This document shows positions 10,499 to 20,384 of a stretch of 64,000 bases of DNA, piece after piece (position 1 is the first letter of the stretch; every line of letters starts with the position of its first letter). The position numbers were made by a program, and so were the translations under genes. Under the pieces are notes generated by a model. It did no database searches. It was not told the DNA's origin and saw only the letters and a list, made by a program, of their open reading frames with translations. Source of the stretch: Drosophila persimilis (Eukaryota > Arthropoda > Insecta > Diptera > Drosophilidae); assembly GCF_003286085.1 (NCBI RefSeq), contig NW_020825317.1, forward strand, positions 2,170,001 through 2,234,000, read 5' to 3'.

Positions 10499-10731
10499 TA
10501 TTATTTTATTTTTATTGGGCCGCGATTACCAAAATGCAATACAAAATACAATTTTACAAAAAGAGCTCACTTACTTATATGGTTTTCTGCGGCTTGTACC
10601 GTGTTTTATTTGATCTAATTAGTTTCCTTCACTTAACTATTAATTCCTGTGTGGGGGGCGATGTGGGAAGCGAGGGGTTGCCTTTCAGTTTGTTCTTTTT
10701 GAGGCGAGGGATTGCCCTTCAGCCTATTTTT
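10499..10731 (-). other. Gypsy-A leader with short direct repeats (inner part)
   Basis: Untranslated leader between gag and the primer site. It contains units of the form GCGAGG(G)GTTGCC(T)TTCAG at about 10671 and 10704. A third unit lies beyond the DINE insertion at about 11844. The DINE element has therefore split a small direct-repeat array of the leader. Confidence 0.6.
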
Positions 10732-11819
10732 ATACCCGATACTCAAAATGAGTATTGGGGTATATTAGATTTGTGGTAAAAGTGGATGTGTGTAACGTCC
10801 AGAAGGAATCGTTTCCGACCCCATAAAGTATATATATTCTTGATCAGCATCAATAGCCGAGTCGATTGAGCCATGTCTGTCTGTCCGTCTGTCCGTCTGT
10901 CCGTCCGTCCGTCTGTCCGTCTGTCCGTCCCCTTCAGCGCCTAATGCTCAAAGACTATAAGAGCTAGAGCAACGATGTTTTGGATCCAGACTTCTGTGAT
11001 ATGTCACTGCTACAAAAATATTTCAAAACTTTGCCCCGCCCACTTCCGCCTCCTCAAAGGGCGAAAATCTGTGGCATCCACAATTTTAAAGATACGAGAA
11101 AACCAAAAACGCAGAATCGTAGAGAATGACCATATCTTTTAGACTGCAGAATCTGAACTGGATCGTATTATTATTATAGCCAGCATCAAGAAAACAATTT
11201 CATTTTTTCTCGCCCTGTCTCTCTCTAACACACACGTAGCATAGGCGGCTTTGCTTAGAGTAAAACATTAGCGCCTAGATCTCAGAGACTATAAAAGCTA
11301 GAGCAACCAAATTTGGTATCCACACTCCTAATATATCGGACCGAGACGAGTTTGTTTCAAAATTTCGCCACACCCCCTTCCGCCCCCGCAAAGGATGCAA
11401 ATCTGGGGATATTCACAAATCTCAGAGAGTATTAAGGCTAGAGTAACCAAATTTAGTGTCCGTACTCCTGTTAGATCTCACTATAAAACGTATATCTCAA
11501 AATTTCGCCCCACCCCCTTCCGCCCCCACAAAGGACGAAAATCTGTTGCATCCACAATATTGCAGATTTGAGAAAACTAAAAACGCTGAATCTGGATCAG
11601 ATCAGATCATTTTTATAGCCAAAAGGAACAAATCAATTTGCAGTGGCTACGCAGCGCCCGACGTCACGCTCAGACTGATTTTCTGTCTCTCTCGCACGCA
11701 CTCTTTGTCGTGTCGTTAAATATTAGCGGCGTCTGCCGGAGGAGAGCCATACTGACTTAGTATCGGGTATAACCGTAGAGTTGCGGTGTCCGCAGCAACT
11801 CACAACGTTCCCCCTCGTT
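10732..11819 (+). mobile_element. DINE-1/ISY-like Helentron insertion, complete-looking
   Basis: Same ends as the copy at 6921: ATACCCGATACT at 10732-10743, AGTATCGGGTAT at 11759-11770, 3' hairpin at 11778-11801, and a terminal CCCCCTCGT near 11819. Compared with the 6.9 kb copy, it lacks a stretch after the CGCTGAATC junction near 11585. A CT-rich tract (CTGTCTCTCTCT) lies at 11216-11228. It is inserted into the gypsy-A leader. Confidence 0.85.
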
Positions 11820-11987
11820 CCTTTTGTAGATGTTGATGCCGGGAGCGAGGGATTGCCTTTCAACTCCTTTAAAATTTAGGTTTATTCATTAATTTCACCT
11901 CATTTGTTGTTTATTTTATTTTTGTTAAGCCCGAAGCGTTGGCTTACGATTTTTTTTTTTAACAATCACTCGCGTTGGATAAAATTC
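11820..11987 (-). other. Gypsy-A leader, outer part
   Basis: Continues the leader to the primer-binding site. It has one more copy of the GCGAGGGATTGCCTTTCA unit and a T-rich run at 11950-11961. No reading frame of note. Confidence 0.55.
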
Positions 11988-11999
11988 CGTTGGGCGCCA
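11988..11999 (-). other. Primer-binding site of gypsy-A copy 1
   Basis: Minus-strand TGGCGCCCAACG directly next to the LTR. This is the tRNA-Lys-type primer site used by gypsy. The same 12 bases occur at 44505-44516 and 56786-56797 in gypsy-B. Confidence 0.88.
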
Positions 12000-12240
12000 G
12001 TAAAGTAGAATCAACGGTTATTATCATGTTTATTATTTATTCCGTCGAAGCGAGATTTTTTGTTCCTCGTTGGAGGTCTTAGACAATCTAAATTTACATA
12101 AGAATGAATGTCTTAATATTCGGTCCCCGGCCGCCGGCTGCGCAGTCGCCGGTGCATTAATCTGCTGACATGGGACACGCGCCGTTGTTTCCCACGTTCC
12201 ACGGCCCCATAGTTGTTGTTGGGCTGTCTGGGCAAGTGTC
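12000..12240 (-). repeat. Truncated 5' LTR of gypsy-A copy 1
   Basis: About 240 bases from the PBS outwards match the 3' half of the gypsy-A LTR at 60325-60600 (CCGTCGAAGCGAGAT, CGGCCGCCGGCTGCGC, GGGCTGTCTGGGCAAGTGTCTC). At about 12240 the similarity stops and 412-type leader sequence begins, so the promoter half of the LTR is lost. Confidence 0.8.
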
Positions 12241-12681
12241 TCTAACAAGCCTAACAGAATTAGTATTTCGCAAGCTGCATTTTCATGCACCAGCTTGCTT
12301 TGTTTGTAGAGCTTATAATAAGGAAAATTAAGGCTTGGGCATTTCTGCGGCCCCTTTGCATTTCTTCGCTCTTTGGCGAAGTGTTGACTTGATTTGTGCA
12401 ATACGCTCTATGCAGCGTTGTCGGTCCTCCTCTTCTGTTGATGATTTCAAGAGGTCCTCCTCTAAGTGGTTTTGGCTAAGGAGTTTTCCTACTTCTCCTC
12501 CTCGTTTGGTTGTTGGTTTCGGAATTAAAAGCTATGATTGCTGCAGTCGTCGCCGTTACAGGAACTCAACCGTCGCTGGCAGCTGTTCGGCACCCGTGGG
12601 AACTGCTGACTTGAGCCTTGTGTGTGGTGTCGGATTGCTGCAGCGGCTGTGGCTCTGGTCGTGGACCTCGCTAATATGCTA
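12241..12681 (-). mobile_element. Fragment of a 412-A-type leader region
   Basis: Similar to 52025-52290 of the 412-A leader (GCCTAACAG, AGCGAAG, TGCGCTCT-like blocks). On the minus strand, broken text related to the 412-A small basic leader frame can be read (EEEDRQRCIERI here, NEEDRQRCQERI in 412-A). The segment to about 12681 is not matched elsewhere except for its last 29 bases, which recur at 14284. Confidence 0.6.
12652..12681. repeat. 29-bp direct repeat, left copy
   Basis: CTCTGGTCGTGGACCTCGCT and the following AATATGCT recur at 14284-14313, flanking the decayed gypsy fragment. It is far longer than a normal LTR-element target duplication (4-6 bp), so a repair-type or slippage-type duplication is more likely. 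Confidence 0.75.
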
Positions 12682-12726
12682 AGTCGGCACACGTCCAGTG
12701 TCGGTGGTTAACTACTCCCCCTCTCA

Positions 12727-13386
12727 AGATCGACCGCCCTCGGTCACGTCATAGTTTTGGACTGTTTCGGAGACTTTTAGAGCTATGCGTTTCCGTTGCA
12801 TTCGGCTACCAGGTTGTCCTGTAGCTGGAGTACCAGCCCGTTGTGCGCGACTGGAACTATGGTGATCTTCCTGCATCACTTGCTTACAATGGGGAATTGG
12901 ATTATAAACTTGATGATGTTTTCCTTACGATCTATCTTAATATTAGACACTTTCATTAAATTAGTAATAGAAGTCCTTGATCCTTGACTTGAAGTTACTT
13001 GATCAGTGAGAATTGATTCGATATTTGAGTGGTCTATGATTTCTGGATTAATTACGTTCACTTTTTTCCTTTGTGGTTTTCAGACTTTTATTGACTGTGT
13101 CCGTGAGTTGATTGATATTTTCTTGTGTTCTGAGGGCTGTCCCCAGGAAGTCAAGGCTTCTTACCCTTCTATGGTGAATGTCGGGGGCAGTTAGCATGTC
13201 TTGTACGTGTCCTGTGGCTATTTTTAACAACTTTCTCATGTGGGATTGTGAAAACAAGTTTGTCAACTTCATTGTCTCGTCGGTCATAAGTCTGTAGTCC
13301 GTGAGGTTGGTTGAGTGTCGTAAGTATCCGTACTGGTCCCAAAGCAGTATGTTGCCGTCCACGATAGGAATATAGTTTGCGTATAG
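12727..13386 (-). pseudogene. Gypsy-type env remnant
   Basis: Pieces of env: an N-terminal part (LRHSTNLTDYRLMTDE, SQSHMRKLL, RRVRSLDFLGTAL at 13048-13362) with the putative furin-site region, then ENINQLTDTVNKS. A deletion joins the coiled region directly to the middle part (about 12860-13061: NVINPEIIDHSNIES). The last part near the membrane anchor is missing. Frames shift several times. Confidence 0.75.
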
Positions 13387-13439
13387 TCGTGGTCAAGAGC
13401 GAAAGTGTGAAGATTACAAGTCTAAAATGTTATAAGGAA

Positions 13440-14283
13440 AAAATGATTAAAATTAAAAATTACCGACGGAGGTTGTCCTTGCGGACCACCCTCCCCTTGT
13501 TGAGGACCGTTGTCCCCAAGTCCGCTTCAACCATTTTTCCATCGCAGAGGGGCGAAAGTTTGTTCCCTAACCTGCGGTTGGTTTTTACTAGGACTCCTTC
13601 GCGTAGTTGGAAGATCCTGTTCTGTCGGTTTTTATTTAGTCTGGTATTTTACTCGATCTGAGCTTACTCTATCTTTTTTGTAATGCCTGGATGCATTCCG
13701 GCGAAGCGGTGGTTACGGCATCCTCGGGCCTTTGCTCGGTTAGCTGAATGGAGCTATAATATTCGACAGTAGCTTGCAAGATAAGGTCGACTGTGTCTAC
13801 GATTCCTCTTTTGAGTTTGAGGCACCTGGCTATTTCTAACAGGTTTGGCCGTTTGATACGCTCTGGAGTGATGGTGCGTTTACGATGCTTTCATCATAAT
13901 TGTTCAAAGGAAGAGACCTTATGGTCTCGGACTTAAGAGCAGGCTCATTAACGCAATAGACTTGCTTTGCCTTGGTAAAAGCTTTCTCCACTATGGTTTC
14001 TTTGTCGGTGAAGTTTATCAAGTGGCGAGTTTTTTCGCCGAATTAGATAAAGTTCCGGGCCTCTTTCAACACTATTGTGTTACGGAAGCAATTCAACGGT
14101 TTATCAGTCGTGTCGATTGTGTAAGTCAGGGACAATTCACTGTGGATCGTGGCCGCATCGGACTCCGCGTGGTTGTTTTGTAGGGCCTTAACGTTTTGGC
14201 GCGATAGAGCATAGGCCACGTGTTTTTTGTTTGTCTGGTTTGCAAAGAGCACATTGTTGCGAAACATCCGCCGCGCCTGTAAC
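13440..14283 (-). pseudogene. Gypsy-type integrase/RNase H remnant
   Basis: The C-terminal integrase end (LGTTVLNKG-like text near 13490-13560), part of the catalytic domain (VNEPALKSETIRSLP near 13900, NAPSLQSVSNGQ near 13850) and the RNase H end near 14200 (YALSRQNVKALQNNHAESDAATIHSE) are recognisable. The zinc finger and first catalytic Asp are deleted. Confidence 0.7.
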
Positions 14284-14313
14284 TCTGGTCGTGGACCTCG
14301 CTAATATGCTAGT
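14284..14313. repeat. 29-bp direct repeat, right copy
   Basis: Second copy of the direct repeat described at 12652. The next bases, AGTATAATGC, begin the candidate LTR of element F. Confidence 0.75.
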
Positions 14314-15104
14314 ATAATGCTGGGAGTGCGACTGTTTAGTTTGAGTTCTTATTCAAGAGTGTTTATTGGTATCTTTTTGAATCGTAGCCTAGGGTACAAT
14401 TCTTCTTATGTTTATCAGAGAGCGAGAGTTCTCCCATGCATCTTACGAAGAGAGTATCGCTGCATTAGTCTGGGTCTTCCTGGGTCTATGGAAATGCATG
14501 ATCAGCATTAAGTGGCTTATTGGAAGAGACCCTTAGCATCAGTATGAGTGCGTTTGCGTTCTGCCTGTGTTTTGGGTAAATTCTTAATCTGCGGTATGGA
14601 CAGCTAGCGGATCCGCGCTCAAGAGGTAGATCATGTTGCCATTCAAAAGAAAGTGTAACATAAGCAATAGGGTTTTATGTCACTGCGTTTATATACGCGC
14701 TTATAAAAGTTAATTTTATCCTTATTGGAAGGACAAAATAAAAGATTATTTTTATTCGGTTCACTTTAGCGAAGTGCTTTTATTGAATATCAGAATGCGA
14801 CTGCTTAAATCTAGAATTATAATTCTTAAAGAAACCTATCGATGATCGCGGCAGAGGAACGTCGGCAGCGGCCGAGTTGTTGGGGTCATCAGAATTATTG
14901 TAGGCGGCGGCGTCGGTGGCGACAGCGGAGTTGTAGTTATTGACCGGCAATAGGAAATCAATGTTGCTGGTCGATGTTGTGGATGAAGAACAGCGGAGTC
15001 ATCAGAATTGCATTGTCGAAATTATCGCAGTCGCGACGTCGAAGATGGGGTGGGGGCGATGGTTTCTCGTGAAGTGCTGACTTGAAGTGGAACGCATAAG
15101 CACT
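14311..15104 (-). repeat. Candidate 3' LTR of element F
   Basis: The stretch begins AGTATAATG and ends CATAAGCACT, i.e. AGT...ACT termini on both strands as in gypsy/17.6-type LTRs. It lies just 3' of the env membrane anchor of element F. It contains TATA-like and AATAAA-like sequences and a GC-rich block (14850-14950). I see no second copy in the window to confirm the boundaries, nor a good polypurine tract. Confidence 0.35.
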
Positions 15105-16459
15105 TCCAGAAATACAATGTTTCGGTTCTTGTTTTAGGCAGGAAATGGTTTTTACTTTTTGTGTAAATTGTGACAGAACTCTTGCGCATTGTTATTACAG
15201 TTGGGTAATAAACTATTGGGGTTTTTAAACACACATGTGATATTTTAATCAGTATTATTGCAATTGTGAATAGCGGTATAAGAGTCATACTATTTATGGA
15301 GGAGTGAGTTTGAAGGAAGTTTAGGTGTTGTGTATTGTTGATGTGAAGTTCTTCGAGTGCTTTGAGAGAAATTATTTGTATGCGTTTTTCTTGCAATGGG
15401 CCTACTTGTACCCTTGGAGTTTGTGGTTTGGTTATAGTTTTGTGAATGTTTGTAAATTTCTTTTCGTTAATGTTTATTGTATCGTTCCAGTACTTTAGTA
15501 AGTACGTGCCCCTTAGTTTTTCATAGCCGTTTTGCCATTTTATTGTTCCGTTGAAGTTATTTAGGAGGAGTGAGTCGGAATCTATTTCTTCTATAGATTC
15601 GATGTGTTCTGCATTGCTGTAGTTACACGAGGAATCTTTCCCTATCATTAATCTACTAATACAGTTATCGTGGTTTAAGTTGATTACATTATTTGTTTTG
15701 CAAATTTTTACGTTCTTGTAGTCTTTACATGGTTTATTAATTCCGTAAGTGTTCAATTCATTAATAAATATTTCTTGGAAAGGTAAATTAACACTGAGGT
15801 TTTTTCGGACGACCGGTGGAATAATGATATCTTTATAGGTTTCTTTTTCTAACTTAGGGATCTTAATAATATAGAGTAATGTGTTTTTATTATATAAAAT
15901 TGAGACGTCTGCAAACTCAAGCATTTCTTCTATTGAATTGAGTGGGGTTAGTATTTCCTTAAAGTTTTCTTTAATTGTCTCTATTTCGTTTTCGTTAAGA
16001 AGGAATGTGTTTACTATATTTATTTTTGCCCATTGAATTGCATATTTTACATTGATTAGTTCTTCTTTTATAAGTCGGGTTTGAATTTGTAGACTAATGG
16101 CTATTTCGTTGCTGAATGAATTGTCTTTTTTTATTGTATTCAAGAGTCTATTTTTTATTTCTGTGAGTTTGTTTATTCGTTTCTCAAATTGTGTATTTAT
16201 TACTATTTGCTTATTATAATTTGAAATTATATCATTAAAATTATTTTGGATCATATTTAGGTCATCATGATCGGGACTTCCGGCTATATATTTCCATGCC
16301 GTGCCGATCATATCTATAGATCTACTGTGTCGAGTGGGTGTAAGTGTATTTAATATAAGGTAAGTTTGGTTTATTTCATGGTCCAAGGAATTATAAAAAT
16401 CATTATTTTTTAGGTCTTTTTCTATGTACCAAATAGTTTGGTCTAGAGTTTGTCTTATT
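15022..16459 (-). pseudogene. Env of element F, main part (interrupted gene)
   Basis: Membrane fusion glycoprotein of retrovirus-like elements. Visible parts are a putative furin-type site RHSR followed by SIDMIGTAWKYIAGS, a coiled region (IINKLTEIKNRLLNTIKK-like), several N-glycosylation sequons (NGTI, NDTI, NNTQ), and a hydrophobic anchor at about 15225-15285 (LIPLFTIAIILI). The last codons run into the candidate LTR. Upstream the gene is cut at 16460 by the 412-B insertion, and its N-terminus lies at 24008-24299. By accident the frame remains open through the inserted LTR remnant and the 412-B leader frame, giving a 585-codon open frame 15022-16779. In it residues 1-71 are leader protein, 72-105 are LTR-derived and 106-585 are env. 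Confidence 0.85.
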
Positions 16460-16463
16460 AGTG
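16460..16463. repeat. Target-site duplication AGTG, left
   Basis: AGTG directly left of the 412-B insertion. The same AGTG lies directly right of it at 24004-24007. Four bases is the size expected for gypsy-clade integrases. Confidence 0.9.
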
Positions 16464-16563
16464 TGTAATATGTCACTTGTTCAGTAATAACACGGGCACG
16501 TCTGTGCCGTTTGACTTCGGTTTTTAGAATATCTTTATTGAATTTTTTCTTATAACTCAGATC
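16464..16563 (-). repeat. Residual third 412-B LTR (inner end only)
   Basis: The first 100 bases (TGTAATATGTCACTTGTTCA onward, to CAGATCGCATA) match 17019-17118 of the complete LTR with a few differences. The junction to leader sequence at about 16560 shows ATA microhomology, suggesting an end-joining deletion. Confidence 0.88.
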
Positions 16564-16779
16564 GCATATGTTACTTATATTTTGTATTGCAGTGTAGGTG
16601 GTTGTGTGCATTGGCTCTTTCTTTTTCTTTTCTGCTAGCAACAATTTGATGTGATCGAGCTCTGTGTGTAATTTTACAGATGTGCTCCACGGCAAATTAT
16701 CGTTGCAATTTAGCAGTTTGAGCAGTGTTGCCCTTCTGGCTCTCAGGCGTTTTACTACGCCGCCTCTTTTGCCACACAT
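16564..16779 (-). pseudogene. 412-B leader frame, second copy, fused to LTR remnant and env
   Basis: Starts MCGKRGGVVKRLRARR and continues to TYTAIQNISN, as does the complete leader frame at 23032-23388, with one change (NCNDN versus NSNDN). The Cys-rich C-terminal part is lost at the deletion junction, where the frame continues without a stop into LTR and then env sequence. Confidence 0.85.
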
Positions 16780-17000
16780 ACCACTCTACTTACTGCGTTC
16801 AGTTTCGCTCCATTTCGTTGTTAGTTTTTTGATGTTACTGCTGCTGCTGCAGCTGCTGTTGTTGTCCGCTCTCGTGCCTCATTGTATTTTTTTTTATTTT
16901 TTTTTTTTATATGAATGATTTTATTTGGGCAACGCGGACCGTTTTAACTTTGTTTATTTTCAATATATTTTTGTTTTTTGAACATCTACATGTTCGTGAC

Positions 17001-17018
17001 ATCCTGTCACGGTCGCCA
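17001..17018 (-). other. Primer-binding site, second copy (412-B)
   Basis: Minus-strand TGGCGACCGTGACAGGAT directly next to the LTR at 17019. This site type is the one reported for 412/mdg1 elements (tRNA-Arg). It also occurs at 23610-23627 and next to the 412-A LTR at 52685-52702. Confidence 0.85.
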
Positions 17019-17394
17019 TGTAATATGTCACTTGTTCAGTAATAACACGGGCACGTCTGTGCCGTTTGACTTCGGTTTTTAGAATATCTTTATTGAATAT
17101 ATTCTTATAACTCAGATCGCATAGCTGCGCTGCCGGTTACGCCAACAGCGGAACGGCTTCATACATATTTGTCTTATCAGCATAATCGAGAGGGCAAGAG
17201 CCGTATGTACATATGTGTATATATGTATATATATGCTTCAAGTGGGAATGCTGACTTAGCTTAGCGCATAAGCGGCGATCATATTTGCACGCTCACTTGA
17301 AGTGGTTTTGTTTGTGTACTGCAACAATGTGTTGCTGATACATTTATTTTTAACCATTGGGTACAGTGTACACTCAATATATGCACATACTACA
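17019..17394 (-). repeat. 412-B LTR (middle LTR of the dimer)
   Basis: 376 bp, TGTAATATG...CATACTACA in plus orientation. By eye it is identical to 23628-24003. It serves at once as 3' LTR of the internal region on its right (polypurine tract at 17395) and as 5' LTR of the leader copy on its left (PBS at 17001), the hallmark of a tandem LTR-sharing dimer. Confidence 0.93.
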
Positions 17395-17408
17395 TCTCCC
17401 TCCTTTTG
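17395..17408 (-). other. Polypurine tract of 412-B
   Basis: Minus-strand CAAAAGGAGGGAGA directly upstream of the LTR, the plus-strand DNA primer for retroviral replication. The same tract is found at 46544-46556 and 58825-58837 in the 412-A copies. Confidence 0.88.
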
Positions 17409-17590
17409 AAAAATAACGTAATTAAATGTAGTTATTTTACTTAAACTTATTTTACATATATAAACAATTTTTGATTTGAGGATTTTTTTTGTATTTTTAA
17501 TTTAATTATAATGTTTTTTTATATCTTTTGGCACATCTTGTACAATTAATTTTTGTTTTCTCTCTTTTTTTTAATTTTATTTTGTGTCTG
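17409..17590 (-). other. 412-B 3' untranslated region
   Basis: AT-rich and T-rich, between the pol stop and the polypurine tract. No frame is seen. Confidence 0.6.
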
Positions 17591-19420
17591 TTATGAATTA
17601 ACAATTTTTAACCTATCTTTATGAACTGTTTGTTTTTTATTCTTATTTCCGGAAATAACTATATTATCATTATCTTCGATTTTTTCAACTATATAGGGCC
17701 CTGTGTATTTAAGATCTAGCTTATGGCCTACTTCGTTTTTTAGTAGAACTTTATCTCCTATTGATAGCGTTATGTTCCTAGTTTTTAAATCATATAATTC
17801 CTTATTTTTCTGTTTATTTAACTCGAGCATATTTCTTGCTCTTTTGTATGCTACTTCTAATCTATATCTACTTTCTTTAGCGTAGTCTTCTATGTTATAT
17901 ATAGGTTCTATATTACTTATGCTATCAAAATACTTTGGTAGATTATTAGTCTTACCAAATACTAACTCATATGGACAATGATTATGTGCCATAGAGGGGG
18001 TTGCATTGAAACAATAAACAAAATATGGAAGCCATACGTCCCAATCAGTTTTATTTACTGATATATAGGATCGTATGTATTCGTTAAATGTTCTGTGGCT
18101 TCTTTCTATTGTTCCAACAGTTTGATGATGGTGTGCAGTTGATGTTATATTTTTTATTTTTAAATATTTGCACAAATCGTTTACAATTGAATTTTTATAT
18201 TCCGTTCCCATGTCCGAAAAGAACGTCTTCATTGGACCGTACTTGAGAATAAATGATTCAAATATTGCCGTTGCAACAGTTGCTGCGCTTTTATTTGCGA
18301 CAGGTATAGCAACTAGATATTTAGTCAAGTCACATATGAGCGTGACTGCATATTCATTGCCTTTTTCTGACTTGGGTAGTGGACCAATTGTATCCACTAT
18401 CACTCTGTCAAAAGCCTTCATCGGGGTTTCAGTAATTGTTAAAGGGGTCTTAATATTTGTTGTTGTTTTTGCTTTTTGACATTTCTGACATTTCTGGATG
18501 TACTCTGTTATATCACGAGTCATACCTTTCCAGTAATAATGTCTTTTGACCTTGGCCAAGGTTTTTGCAATGCCTGTGTGACCTCCTTGTACTGGATTAT
18601 CATGTAGTGTAGACAATATAGCTTCTTTCTCTTTAACATTTGTTAATGTGGTCACCGGGTTGAGTAGCGCTACTCTCAATGTTTTCAATATTTTATTGCC
18701 CATAATTTTGAAATTATCTATTGAAACCTTTTCAAAGATATTTTCCCACGGTGCCATTTTCAATTGGCTGATTTTTAATATACCGGCTTCTTTTTCTAGC
18801 CTCGGAAATAGTTGTCCCAAGTCAATATTTCCATTATTAGTATATAAATCTCCAATATCAATTCTTGCTATAATTTTCTTACCATGTTTAAAGAAACATA
18901 GCATATCTTTTATATGCAAGGTCACTACTTTACGTACTTCATCATTATTAATGACTTCGTATACGTTGGGCTGAGAAGCTGTTTCGGTAGATTGCTTTGG
19001 CATCTCTACTTTGTTGTTTTCTGCGCAGAATTTTTGTCTACTTTGATACCTGGTAGTGACTTTCAGGACTTTAATTTGTATGTCTTTTAGTTCAGATATT
19101 GTTATCCGTGACAATGCATCGGCTACAAAATTATCTTTGCCTCTTAGGTACTCTACAGTAAAATTATACTCCTCTAATTCAAGTCTCATACGCGTTAATT
19201 TAGAACTGGGGTTTGTCATTGAAAACAAAAATGTTAGTGGTCTATGGTCTGTTTTTACTATGAAATGAGTTCCGTAGACATAGGGTCTAAATTTGGTGAT
19301 TGCCCAATAAATAGCTGTTAACTCTTGTTCCGGCGTACTTTTGTTACTTTCTCCTTTGGTAAATGCTCTCGATGCGTAAGCTATTGGGAGTTGAGTTCCG
19401 TTGTGGGCTTGTGTTAGCAC
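17591..19420 (-). CDS. 412-B RNase H and integrase (609 codons, open)
   Basis: The 3' part of pol, open to its natural stop. RNase H text (IAYASRAFTKGESNKS, then VKTDHRPLTFLFS and FVADALSR at about residue 107) is followed by integrase. The zinc finger is H-x(12)-H-x(16)-C-x(2)-C around GGHTGIAKTL and CQKCQK. The catalytic D, D and E lie in VIVDTIGP, SDMGTEY and TIERSHR. A complete C-terminal domain follows (LLKNEVGHKLDLKY, IVEKIEDNDNIVISG). The start is not a real initiation site: pol would be translated from further upstream, where frameshifts at about 19490 and a stop at about 19775 break the frame. Confidence 0.9.
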   Translation of the reverse strand: MLTQAHNGTQLPIAYASRAFTKGESNKSTPEQELTAIYWAITKFRPYVYGTHFIVKTDHRPLTFLFSMTNPSSKLTRMRLELEEYNFTVEYLRGKDNFVADALSRITISELKDIQIKVLKVTTRYQSRQKFCAENNKVEMPKQSTETASQPNVYEVINNDEVRKVVTLHIKDMLCFFKHGKKIIARIDIGDLYTNNGNIDLGQLFPRLEKEAGILKISQLKMAPWENIFEKVSIDNFKIMGNKILKTLRVALLNPVTTLTNVKEKEAILSTLHDNPVQGGHTGIAKTLAKVKRHYYWKGMTRDITEYIQKCQKCQKAKTTTNIKTPLTITETPMKAFDRVIVDTIGPLPKSEKGNEYAVTLICDLTKYLVAIPVANKSAATVATAIFESFILKYGPMKTFFSDMGTEYKNSIVNDLCKYLKIKNITSTAHHHQTVGTIERSHRTFNEYIRSYISVNKTDWDVWLPYFVYCFNATPSMAHNHCPYELVFGKTNNLPKYFDSISNIEPIYNIEDYAKESRYRLEVAYKRARNMLELNKQKNKELYDLKTRNITLSIGDKVLLKNEVGHKLDLKYTGPYIVEKIEDNDNIVISGNKNKKQTVHKDRLKIVNS

Positions 19421-20345
19421 TGCACCACAGGCTTGCTTACTAGCATCTGTGATTATACAAAATTCTTTCGTAAAATCTGGATATTGTAATACTCTGTTAC
19501 TTTATTAATTGAGCTTTAAGATATTCAAATGCATTTTGACATTCATTAGTCCATTCAAATGGAACATTCTTTTTATTTAATCTTGTTATATGCCTAGAAT
19601 AATCGGCGAAATTTTTGATGAATCGTCTGTAGTAATTACAAAATGCTATAAAACGTCTAGCGCTATCTGAGTGTTGTGGAACTGGATAATTTAATATGAC
19701 GTCAAACTTTTTGTCATCTGGTAAGATTCCCTTATCTGTGCATTTGTGATCCAAAAATGTGACTTCATGCATGAAAAATTAACATTTTTCAGGATGTAGC
19801 TTCAAGTTGTGTTTCCTACACATGTCAAAAACACTAATTAAATTGTTAAGCATGTGTTTTTCGGAACAACCGATTACTATTAAGTCATCCATATAGAGGA
19901 ATGCTTGTGATGGTTCAAGTCCAGAGAATGCGAAAGTCATCATTCTTTGGAATGAATTGGGAGCTATTTTCAAACCAAATGGTAATCGCGTGAAGCGATA
20001 AGAGCCATTGCTCGTTGAAAAGGATGTTATATCTCTAGAGTTTTCGTCTAGCTCAATCTGATGGAATCCTGACATTAAGTCAAGGCAAGAGAAATATTTT
20101 GCTCTTCTTAGTTGATCCAAGATATCATCGATCCTAGGAAGTGGAAATTTATCGGATAGTTATTTTTTTATTAATTTGGCGATAGTCAACTACTAATCGC
20201 CATTTTTTCTTTTTGTTATCTATGGATGGAACAGTGGACTGTTGTATTCTGAGGCTGACGGTTCAACTATTCTATATTTGATTAGTTTATCGACTTGAGC
20301 TTGGATTTCGTCTTTTTGACTATGAGGATTTCTATAATTTTTTAT
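19421..20345 (-). pseudogene. 412-B reverse transcriptase (broken)
   Basis: RT text runs through 20120-19497: MDQLRRAKYFSCLDLMSG, FTRLPFGLKIAPNSFQRM and the catalytic box LYMDDLIVIG, then HEVTFLDHKCTDKG and the RNase H tether. A TAA stop sits between 19772 and 19779, just after KLHPEKC, where 412-A reads CSFFMHEV. A frameshift near 19490 separates this from the RNase H frame. Upstream the fingers region (20125-20345) is also shifted. Confidence 0.88.
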
Positions 20346-20384
20346 ATATACAGGTTCATTATCTTTTAATCTTAGTTTCTGCTT

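Larger units (their letters stand above)
4398..12240 (-). mobile_element. Gypsy-like env-carrying LTR element, copy 1 (gypsy-A), degenerate
   Basis: Minus-strand order from right to left: truncated 5' LTR (12000-12240), PBS (11988-11999), leader, gag, protease, RT, RNase H, integrase, env. Two DINE elements interrupt it (6921-8050 in the RT/RNase H region, 10732-11819 in the leader). Its sequence is very close to the gypsy-A copy at 60.3-64 kb, which is less damaged. The env 3' end and the 3' LTR are absent: env runs into 412-C at about 4400. Primer-site type and gene order are those of gypsy itself. Confidence 0.88.
12682..14283 (-). mobile_element. Decayed gypsy-type fragment (RNase H end, integrase, env)
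   Basis: Minus-strand order from right to left: RNase H end (VAYALSRQNVKAL near 14220), integrase pieces, env pieces, polypurine-like tract (GAGAGGGGGAGT at 12714-12726) and a short AGTTAAC... LTR-like end at 12682-12713. Large internal deletions are present. Its env and integrase are closest to gypsy-B and gypsy-A but distinct. It is flanked by the 29-bp direct repeats. Confidence 0.7.

Noticed and set aside
12000-12713. Whole interval read as one 714-bp gypsy LTR shared by two elements
   Set aside because: Comparison with the complete gypsy-A LTR shows that only 12000-12240 is LTR. The rest is 412-type leader and an unrelated short end.
16980-17020. Palindromic GACATCCTGTCACGG stretch considered as a transcription terminator
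   Set aside because: It is the primer-binding site and its leader flank, present at each 412-B and 412-A PBS. A bacterial-type terminator makes no sense here.
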